Shown: one piece after another, positions 58,264 through 64,000 of the stretch
Numbering within the stretch: position 1 is the stretch's first letter
Layout: each line of letters starts with the position of its first letter
Made by a program: the position numbers and the translations under genes
Source: Oscillospiraceae bacterium
Lineage (GTDB): Bacteria > Bacillota > Clostridia > Oscillospirales > Ruminococcaceae
DNA: 64,000 bases
Direction: 5' to 3'
Assembly (NCBI GenBank): GCA_017438745.1
Contig: JAFRUS010000007.1
Span: forward strand, 62,001 to 126,000
Notes under the pieces: generated by a model
Seen by the model: the letters and a program-made list of their open reading frames with translations, nothing else
What the model was told of the DNA's origin: nothing
Database searches by the model: none

Positions 58264-60099
58264 TTATTTGCTGACCATTTCTTTCAGAAGGATAAAGTCG
58301 ATGATATTGATCTTTCCGTCGCTGTTGACATCGGCCGCCATAGATCCCTTTTCGTTGATAGTCATAGCACCAAGAAGAGTGTACTGAAGTGCAACAAGAT
58401 CCGCAGCAGTGATCGAAAAATCAAGGTTTACATCACCAGGAGTAATCTGTGGCTCTGCCGGTTCGGTTACGACTGGCTCGGTTACCGCTGGTTCTGTTAT
58501 TACCGGTTCGGTAATGGCTGGTTCGGTTACAGGAGGCTCTGTGATCTCCGGTTCTGTTACGACTGGTTCTGTGACTGCAGATTCCGTGATTTCCGGCTCC
58601 TTGGGCTTTTCCGGTGAAAGTTTGACTGTGCCTTCAGGGAATGCATTTACCGTAAGATCGTTGATATAGTATTCGATATTTGTGTAGCCTTCACCGCAGT
58701 AGTCGCCGTTTGTATCGCCTGCGTCGTTCGGATCGAGACCACGTGCAAGCTCCCATTCATCCGGCATTCCGTCGTTGTCCGTATCGGTTATGGTCTTCGT
58801 GAGCACCGGAGCAGGGTAGTTGTACTTCGTGTCGCACTTTATCTGATACTGGTTGAGCTTCTGCTGCTGTGATGAATCTGCCGTGCCATATGAAGCTGTT
58901 CCGGTGAGATAGCCCGTACCGGTTTTCGTTTCATTTGCGCACTGTTTGTCGATATCTGTACGCAGATCAGGTGCGATGCCGTTTCCTGCAAAATTAATTA
59001 CATGGTCATATGAAGCTTCCGCGCTTTCAGTTTTATCTGCCGTTGAAATATTTTCACCGTCGGAATCGATAGTAAATGCGGAACCGCTCTTAACGCTGTC
59101 CTTGGATATGCCAAGTCCGTCCTTTACGGTGATCCCGTTCCAGTTATCGTAGGTGACATCCCCGTAAACAGATCCGTCCTTATTGAGCATCCTGTTTCCT
59201 GCGAGATAGATCTTGAAATTCTGCGGATTTGTAGAGCTGTCTACGTTGACATAGCGCTTGCCGCCGGTTGTGCCGTTTCCCATCTTAAGTGTATTGCCGA
59301 CGTAGTTGAGATGCCCTATCGTTCCGTAGGCTGTTTCGTAAGCCCAGTCATATATTACGTTGTTGGTAAAATCAGCGGTCTTGGTTCCCGGCACTTTACC
59401 TCTGAAATTTCTTGAAACATTGTGAACAATGAGATTGTGGTCAAATGTGAGATTCCCGTTGCCCATCATGATGCCGAATCCGTGCAGCCCCTTGTCGTGG
59501 CCGCCCCATGAATCAGCAGGACCGATAACGGAATACTGAACAGTGTAGTATTCGTTGTTTGAGTACAGTCCCCACTGTTCGTCAGTCGTCCAGCCCATCG
59601 AGCAGTGGTCGATTATCGAATGTGCGCCCTTTGCACCGCCCCATGCGTCGTTTCCCTTGCTTGTAGCTGCATACGGACCCGGACGTGAGCTTATGAAACG
59701 GCAGATGATATTGTCACCGCCCATGCCGAGTTTGTAGTTCTTAAGCGTGATGCCAGAACCGCCCGGAGCTGTCTGTCCTGCAATGGTCACACTGTCAGCA
59801 ACTATTATATTTCCCTTAAGTTCTATTGTACCGCTTACATCAAATACGACGATACGGTTCGATTTACTTACCGCCTCTCGGAATGATCCTTCACCGCTGT
59901 CGTTGAGATTCGTTACATGCACGACTTCGCCGCCGCGCCCGCCGGTGGTATATTTTCCGCCTCCGACAGCCCCCGGAAATGCCGGTATCTTATCTGCGGC
60001 ATTTACTTCATTGCTTCCCGTCTGAAAACCTGAAACTCCCGAAACGGCCATTGCCATACCTGAAACAAGAGCCAGAGCTCTTTTAACATTAACTTTCAT
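58264..60099 (-). CDS. Secreted pectate lyase (PL1-like) with type I dockerin
   Basis: A 611-residue cellulosomal enzyme. Signal peptide (about 1-32), pectate-lyase beta-helix (about 36-400) with AFPGAVGGGKYTTGGRGGEVVHVTNLNDSGEGSFREAV, TIAGQTAPGGSGITLKNY, DNIICRFISSRPG, IIDHCSMGWTTDEQW and NVSRNFRGK; a calcium-binding DTDNDGMPDEWELARGLDPNDAGDTNGD segment; a Thr/Glu/Pro linker with about ten (V/I)TEP repeats; and a full two-repeat type I dockerin (GDVNLDFSITAADLVALQYTLLG...ADVNSDGKINIIDFILLKEMV). Dockerin binding to a scaffoldin cohesin would place it in a cellulosome. AGGAGG precedes the ATG at 60099; the in-frame extension to 60150 is unlikely. Confidence 0.93.
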   Translation of the reverse strand: MKVNVKRALALVSGMAMAVSGVSGFQTGSNEVNAADKIPAFPGAVGGGKYTTGGRGGEVVHVTNLNDSGEGSFREAVSKSNRIVVFDVSGTIELKGNIIVADSVTIAGQTAPGGSGITLKNYKLGMGGDNIICRFISSRPGPYAATSKGNDAWGGAKGAHSIIDHCSMGWTTDEQWGLYSNNEYYTVQYSVIGPADSWGGHDKGLHGFGIMMGNGNLTFDHNLIVHNVSRNFRGKVPGTKTADFTNNVIYDWAYETAYGTIGHLNYVGNTLKMGNGTTGGKRYVNVDSSTNPQNFKIYLAGNRMLNKDGSVYGDVTYDNWNGITVKDGLGISKDSVKSGSAFTIDSDGENISTADKTESAEASYDHVINFAGNGIAPDLRTDIDKQCANETKTGTGYLTGTASYGTADSSQQQKLNQYQIKCDTKYNYPAPVLTKTITDTDNDGMPDEWELARGLDPNDAGDTNGDYCGEGYTNIEYYINDLTVNAFPEGTVKLSPEKPKEPEITESAVTEPVVTEPEITEPPVTEPAITEPVITEPAVTEPVVTEPAEPQITPGDVNLDFSITAADLVALQYTLLGAMTINEKGSMAADVNSDGKINIIDFILLKEMVSK

Positions 60100-60147
60100 T
60101 ACACAATCCTCCTGATCAATTGGTGCCCGCTGCACCATGTAAGGCAG

Positions 60148-60245
60148 CACTGATCAATTCGTCAATCAGTGAGGGGGGGCGGGGGCGAAGCCCCTGCAAA
60201 CTCCTCACTCCGCAGTATCCGGCGAAGCCAGTACTGCGGTTGAAT
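60148..60245. repeat. Intergenic double-hairpin repeat, copy 6 (partly decayed)
   Basis: CTGAT/ATCAG end stem (60150-60170), GGGGC-GAA-GCCCC (60182-60194), and a third hairpin CCGCAGTATCCGGC-GAA-GCCAGTACTGCGG (60210-60239) with mismatches, unlike the perfect version in copy 1. Confidence 0.75.
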
Positions 60246-60340
60246 CAGCGCTTTCCTGACTAACTGTTCTTATTATAACGTAATTTCAGTGTATTTGCAA
60301 TAGAAATATGGTCACCATGTTAGGACCGGTTGTTATTTGT

Positions 60341-60383
60341 GAATAAAAACGAACCAGGCAGCACAATCTGTACTGCCTGGTTC
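60341..60383 (-). terminator. Terminator of the tRNA-Leu transcript
   Basis: Read on the minus strand: perfect 11-bp stem GAACCAGGCAG/CTGCCTGGTTC followed by GTTTTTATTC. Confidence 0.85.
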
Positions 60384-60397
60384 TTAAAAATAAAAAA

Positions 60398-60481
60398 TGC
60401 GGATAACAGGACTTGAACCTGCACCGAGTTACCCCGATTAGCACCTGAAGCTAACGCGTCTGCCAGTTTCGCCATATCCGC
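60398..60481 (-). tRNA. tRNA-Leu (anticodon CAG)
   Basis: An 84-nt class II tRNA on the minus strand: acceptor GCGGATA/TATCCGC, D-arm GGCGAAACTGGCAGAC, anticodon arm TTAGC-TTCAGGT-GCTAA with CAG at positions 34-36, long variable arm CGGGGTAACTCGG, and T-arm GCAGG-TTCAAGT-CCTGT with discriminator A. CCA is not encoded. A consensus promoter and a strong terminator frame it. Confidence 0.96.
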
Positions 60482-60506
60482 ATACGATGCTTTAAGCATC
60501 TTTAAA

Positions 60507-60535
60507 ATTATAGCATATATCATGGTGCTTTGCAA
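60507..60535 (-). promoter_or_regulatory. Promoter of tRNA-Leu
   Basis: On the minus strand: TTGCAA, 17-bp spacer, TATAAT, ending about 26 nt before the tRNA. An inverted repeat GATGCTTAAAGCATC lies between promoter and tRNA. Confidence 0.8.
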
Positions 60536-60618
60536 GTGGTTTTTTTAAAAAATTTCTCATAATGCGATAAAAACGCACTGGTAAAGTAAAGTTTCACAAA
60601 AGACCACATGAATTTCTA

Positions 60619-60646
60619 TTGACTTTTCCGAATTTATAGATATAAT
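60619..60646 (+). promoter_or_regulatory. Promoter of the exopolysaccharide operon
   Basis: TTGACT (60619-60624), 16-bp spacer, TATAAT (60641-60646). The start codon lies about 210 nt further on, leaving a long leader. Confidence 0.75.
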
Positions 60647-60652
60647 TAAATA

Positions 60653-60857
60653 TATATGTGCCCGAAAACGGTACTGTTTTTTACCAACGTTTTTGAGGCT
60701 CTTTTATCAGTGCGAACATCTGTGTAACACGCGCAGATACGTACGCTGTCAGCCGGTCTGCAGAGAGTAACCGCAGTTTGCGGATCTGCAGAGGGCAGTA
60801 TAAACGATTAGTGAAACAAAGAATGCCACGACCTTTTGCAAGAGGTAGACATAATAT
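60653..60857 (+). other. Structured 5' leader of the exopolysaccharide operon
   Basis: About 205 nt between the promoter and the first gene. A stable hairpin CTGCAG-AGAGTAA-CCGCA-GTT-TGCGG-AT-CTGCAG lies at about 60760-60797. Upstream, T-rich stretches (CTGTTTTTTACC, ACGTTTTTGAGG, GCTCTTTTATC) could serve as pause or termination points. No known riboswitch was recognised, and no JUMPstart/ops motif was seen. Confidence 0.45.
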
Positions 60858-62231
60858 ATGCAAAAACATATACCGAATTTAGAACCTTTTAAAAGGACAC
60901 TGAACTGGCTTTCCTCCCTTTTCATAACCATACTTCTTACTGCATCGTTTGCTTATGTGTGGTACAACTGTTACTACACCGAGCTCGTTCTTCCGTTTTA
61001 CCGGAAGGGCAACTGGATGGTTATCGGTATCTATCTGGTCATCGCCGTGATCTTCAATCAGGTCTACGGAAGCTACAAGGTAGGATATCTTCGTAAATCG
61101 GAGGCTTTTTATTCCCAGATCATTTCAGTGTTTGTGATCAACCTTATAACCTACTGTCAGATCAGCGTTATAGGGCGTGATTTTATGAATGTCATGCCGA
61201 TGGTTTTACTTACCATCGCAGATCTTATAATAGTACTTGTCTGGACGATCGTCAGTGCGGCGCTTTATAAAACGTTTTTCCCGCCGCGTAGAATGATAAT
61301 AGTATACGGAAGTCAGAAAGCCGGCAGTCTCGTTCTCAAGATGAGCCGGAGAACGGATAAATACATCATCGCCGAATCCATAAAGGCGGATGAGGATATT
61401 GAGCTTATCAAGGAAAAGATGCTCGGATACGGTGCGGTCATAATGTACGACGTTCCGGACCATATGCGAAACGTTCTTCTGAAGTTCTGCTTCGATCATT
61501 CGCTCCGCGTGTACATGGCTCCGAAAATATCCGATATAATAGTAAGAGGCGCCCACGAGATCAATCTTTTCGACTCACCGCTTCTTCTGTGCCGCAACAG
61601 CGGCCTTTCCTTTGAAGTAAGGGCTACCAAGAGGATCATCGACTTTGTTCTGGCTCTTATCATACTTCCGTTCCTGCTTGTCCCTATGGCGGCGGTTGCT
61701 CTTGCGATCAAGATAGAGGACGGCGGTCCGGTGATCTATAAGCAGGAAAGGCTTACGACCCGCGGCAAGCGTTTCAACGTTCTGAAGTTCCGCAGCATGA
61801 AGGTGGATGCCGAAAAAGACGGCGTTGCTGTTCTTGCGAAGGACCATGACGATCGCATCACCAAAGTCGGTGCCTTCATAAGAAAATGCCGTCTCGACGA
61901 GCTTCCGCAGATATTCAATATAATAAAGGGCGACATGTCCTTCGTTGGTCCGCGTCCGGAACGTCCGGAGATCGCAGCCGAGTACGAAAAGGAGATGCCG
62001 GAATTCAGCTTCCGTCTCATCGTAAAGGCAGGACTTACGGGCTATGCGCAGATAATGGGCAAGTACGACACAACACCTTATGACAAGCTGAGAATGGATC
62101 TTATGTACATCGAAAAGTACAGCATAATGCTCGATTTCAAGATCATGCTCATGACTATAAAGACGATGCTCTTTCCGGGCGACACCAACGAGTCGGAAAA
62201 TATCCTTAAACCCAAATCAGATGACAAATAG
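60858..62231 (+). CDS. Polyprenyl-phosphate sugar phosphotransferase (EPS initiation)
   Basis: A 457-residue exopolysaccharide-initiating enzyme of the CpsE/WbaP type, which transfers a sugar-1-phosphate from a nucleotide sugar to undecaprenyl phosphate. Four N-terminal membrane helices (about 17-35, 50-70, 85-110, 112-140), a cytoplasmic Rossmann-like domain (about 150-240), one further helix region (262-290), and the catalytic bacterial sugar transferase domain: KRIIDFVLALIILPFLLVPMA, DGGPVIYKQERLTTRGKRF, LKFRSMKVDAE, RKCRLDELPQIFNIIKGDMSFVGPRPERPE. The ATG at 60858 has only a weak AGAGG about 12 nt upstream. First gene of an operon with manC and gmd. Confidence 0.92.
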   Translation: MQKHIPNLEPFKRTLNWLSSLFITILLTASFAYVWYNCYYTELVLPFYRKGNWMVIGIYLVIAVIFNQVYGSYKVGYLRKSEAFYSQIISVFVINLITYCQISVIGRDFMNVMPMVLLTIADLIIVLVWTIVSAALYKTFFPPRRMIIVYGSQKAGSLVLKMSRRTDKYIIAESIKADEDIELIKEKMLGYGAVIMYDVPDHMRNVLLKFCFDHSLRVYMAPKISDIIVRGAHEINLFDSPLLLCRNSGLSFEVRATKRIIDFVLALIILPFLLVPMAAVALAIKIEDGGPVIYKQERLTTRGKRFNVLKFRSMKVDAEKDGVAVLAKDHDDRITKVGAFIRKCRLDELPQIFNIIKGDMSFVGPRPERPEIAAEYEKEMPEFSFRLIVKAGLTGYAQIMGKYDTTPYDKLRMDLMYIEKYSIMLDFKIMLMTIKTMLFPGDTNESENILKPKSDDK

Positions 62232-62313
62232 AGAAACGACTGCGGGATCCCGCACTGTTTCCGTGCATTTCAGACGAAATCCGAAAAGAAATAACAGAAA
62301 AAGAGGTTTTTTA

Positions 62314-63390
62314 ATGAAAATAACAGCAGTAATAATGGCAGGCGGCAAGGGCGAACGTTTCTGGCCTAAGAGCCGTACTTCATACCCTAAGCAGTTCCTT
62401 TCGCTCACATCTGACGGCGAAACCATGATACAGAAGACGGTAAAGAGACTTCTTCCTATAGTAAGCATGGAGGACATATTCATAGTTACAAACGAGAACT
62501 ATGTGTCCCTTATAAACGAACAGCTTCCTGACATTCCGCAGGAAAACATCCTCGCTGAGCCGGTAGCCAGAAACACTGCTCCGTGTATTGCGCTTGCAGC
62601 ATCTGTTATCAGCAAGAAATATGATGATGCAGTAATGATGGTGCTTCCGTCAGACCACCTCATCAGATACGAGGAATTCTACGTTGATACGCTCAAACGT
62701 GCGGCAAAGGTGGCACAGAAGGGCGAGAACCTTGTTACCATCGGCATCACACCGACATATCCTGAAACAGGATACGGCTACATCAAGTTTATGAGCGCTG
62801 ATGACGACGAACTGGCCGGTGCGTATAAGGTAGATAAATTCGTTGAAAAGCCGTGTCTTGAAAAGGCAAAGGAATACTTAAACAGCGGACGCTATCTCTG
62901 GAACAGCGGTATGTTCGTATGGAAGGTATCAACTATAATGGACAATTTCCAGAAGTACCTTCCTGACATGTACGAAGGCTATCTGAAAATGAAGGAAGCG
63001 GCATTTACGGCAACTTTCCGTGAGACACTTGCAGAGTGCTTTGAAAATTTCAAGTCTGAATCAGTCGATTTCGGTATCATGGAAAAGGCTGAAAACATAT
63101 ACACACTTTCAGGAAGCTTCGGCTGGGATGATGTCGGAAGCTGGCTTGCACTTGAAAGAATAAACCAGACAGATGAGTGCGGAAACTACGTAACAGGTGA
63201 TGTTATCAGCATCGACACAACAAAGAGCATCATCTGCGGAAACAAAAAGCTCATTGCAACGCTTGGCGTTGAGGATCTCATTGTTGTTGATACAGATGAT
63301 GCTATGCTTATCTGTACAAAGGATCACACACAGCAGGTGAAGAAGGTCATTGAGACGCTTAGAACCTGTAACAGAAGAGATCTTATTTAA
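62314..63390 (+). CDS. manC: Mannose-1-phosphate guanylyltransferase
   Basis: Makes GDP-mannose from GTP and mannose-1-phosphate. The 358 residues from the ATG at 62314 begin MKITAVIMAGGKGERFWP, the family start; AAAGAGG is 8 nt upstream. A longer frame from 62221 would overlap the previous gene and lacks family similarity. Further motifs: EPVARNTAPCIALAA, MVLPSDHLI, GITPTYPETGYGYI, FVEKPCLEKAKEYL, SGMFVWK, and FGWDDVGSW. The C-terminal isomerase domain of bifunctional ManC/AlgA is absent, so mannose-6-phosphate isomerase must be separate. Precedes gmd. Confidence 0.94.
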   Translation: MKITAVIMAGGKGERFWPKSRTSYPKQFLSLTSDGETMIQKTVKRLLPIVSMEDIFIVTNENYVSLINEQLPDIPQENILAEPVARNTAPCIALAASVISKKYDDAVMMVLPSDHLIRYEEFYVDTLKRAAKVAQKGENLVTIGITPTYPETGYGYIKFMSADDDELAGAYKVDKFVEKPCLEKAKEYLNSGRYLWNSGMFVWKVSTIMDNFQKYLPDMYEGYLKMKEAAFTATFRETLAECFENFKSESVDFGIMEKAENIYTLSGSFGWDDVGSWLALERINQTDECGNYVTGDVISIDTTKSIICGNKKLIATLGVEDLIVVDTDDAMLICTKDHTQQVKKVIETLRTCNRRDLI

Positions 63391-63406
63391 GGTAGATGGA
63401 TTTTTA

Positions 63407-63520
63407 TAAGCAGGGCTTTGCGGTCGAGTGATGCACTTCCTTCGGTCGCCTGCACCTTCGCATATTTTAAGCAGGGCTTTGCGGTCGCCCTGCACCTTCG
63501 CGGCAGCGCCTTTGAGGCAG
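63407..63520. repeat. Short direct repeat between manC and gmd
   Basis: TAAGCAGGGCTTTGCGGTCG occurs at 63407-63426 and again, identical, at 63468-63487. Each is followed after a spacer by CCTGCACCTTCGC. Together they contain a GCAGGGC/GCCCTGC palindrome. The 183-nt gap between manC and gmd is made mostly of this. Confidence 0.7.
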
Positions 63521-63573
63521 TACTTTGCGGCGGCGGAGTTGCTGTTGAGTTTCAGGTAAGGAGTTTTTTAATA

Positions 63574-64000
63574 ATGAAAAATGCACTGATCACTGGTATC
63601 ACCGGGCAGGACGGTTCCTATCTTGCGGAACTGCTCCTTGAAAAGGGATACAGAGTTTACGGAATAATGAGAAGAAAGAGCGTTGTTGACTACGGCAACG
63701 TGGAACATATAAAGGATAAGATAAACTTCATCTACGCTGATATGACTGATGTTATCTCACTCATTAATGCAATGAGAGTATCACAGGCTGATGAAGTTTA
63801 TAATCTCGCTGCACAGTCTTTCGTTGCAACAAGCTGGGAACAGCCGCTTGCAACTGCTGAGATCGACGCTGTGGGCGTTACTAATATGCTTGAGGCAATA
63901 AGAACAGTAAAGCCTTCATGCCGTTTCTATCAGGCTTCAACTTCCGAGATGTTCGGTCTTGTACAGGCTATCCCGCAGTGCGAGACAACACCGTTCTATC
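63574..64000 (+). CDS. gmd: GDP-mannose 4,6-dehydratase (cut by window end)
   Basis: The first 142 codons of a GDP-mannose 4,6-dehydratase, which gives GDP-4-keto-6-deoxymannose for GDP-fucose or GDP-rhamnose. Motifs: ALITGITGQDGSYLAELLLEKGY (NAD(P) site, 4-26), GIMRRKS, YNLAAQSFVATSWEQP, and STSEMFGLVQ with a catalytic Thr/Ser region. The Tyr-x3-Lys motif lies beyond the window. TAAGGAG is 10 nt before the ATG. Downstream genes probably complete a deoxyhexose for the exopolysaccharide. Confidence 0.93.
   Translation, partial: MKNALITGITGQDGSYLAELLLEKGYRVYGIMRRKSVVDYGNVEHIKDKINFIYADMTDVISLINAMRVSQADEVYNLAAQSFVATSWEQPLATAEIDAVGVTNMLEAIRTVKPSCRFYQASTSEMFGLVQAIPQCETTPFY

Noticed and set aside
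62221..62313. N-terminal extension of manC from an ATG at 62221
   Set aside because: It overlaps the end of the sugar transferase gene and has no similarity to the family, whereas MKITAVIMAGGKGERFWP at 62314 is the standard start.

Overview
The window looks like chromosome of a low-to-mid GC Gram-positive anaerobe of the Ruminococcus group (Oscillospiraceae). Evidence: a secreted pectate lyase with a C-terminal type I dockerin, a secreted protein with cohesin-like and CAP domains, class B sortases, rubrerythrin, a type IV pilus (T4P) system without an outer-membrane secretin, and consensus TTGACA/TATAAT promoters, often with an extended TGn -10. No IS element, phage or CRISPR array was seen.

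Layout. (1) 0-7.4 kb: thiI, two sortase B genes, a SpoIID-like protein whose motif order is circularly permuted, pyrimidine-nucleoside phosphorylase and a small zinc-ribbon protein. These are separated by copies of an intergenic double-hairpin repeat built on GGGGCGAAGCCCC. (2) 7.4-11.5 kb: FMN riboswitch, terminator and ribD-ribE-ribBA-ribH. (3) 11.7-25.1 kb: T4P genes: pilC, a pilM-pilN fusion, pilO, a large PilX-like protein, two minor prepilins, pilD (opposite strand), pilB, pilT and two major-type pilins, each pilin with its own strong promoter and a leader of about 105 nt. An orphan YgiT-type zinc finger lies between the pilins. (4) 25.2-45 kb: an AT-rich glycan island directly downstream of the second pilin: a YfhO-family gene broken by one missing T, a GT39-like membrane protein, rfbF-rfbG-rfbH for CDP-4-keto-3,6-dideoxyhexose, a DRE-TIM aldolase, a YerE-like thiamine diphosphate enzyme, two methyltransferases, a YerF-like reductase candidate, a HAD phosphatase, and a GtrA/GT2/YfhO trio of the kind that glycosylates polymers outside the membrane. 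(5) 45-47.7 kb: cohesin-like/CAP secreted protein and rubrerythrin. (6) 47.7-57.3 kb: a mosaic accessory region with AAA/PD-(D/E)XK and AlbA_2/HATPase proteins, a shortened AAA_14/DUF4143 protein, two unknown genes, an S41 peptidase, and two copies of an XRE-regulator/operator module, one with a nonsense codon. (7) 57.4-64 kb: aquaporin, pectate lyase-dockerin, tRNA-Leu(CAG), then an exopolysaccharide operon start (undecaprenyl-phosphate sugar transferase, manC, gmd cut by the window end).

How the parts may work together (inference). rfbFGH plus the YerE/YerF-like pair should make a branched 3,6-dideoxyhexose related to yersiniose. The membrane glycosyltransferases next to the pilins could place sugars on pilin or on a wall polymer. 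T4P, dockerin/cohesin-like proteins and the pectinase fit a fibre-adhering rumen or gut lifestyle. The 48-57 kb block has the appearance of a defence or selfish-element region that has undergone duplication, replacement and decay.

All calls come from reading the sequence; no database search was run.
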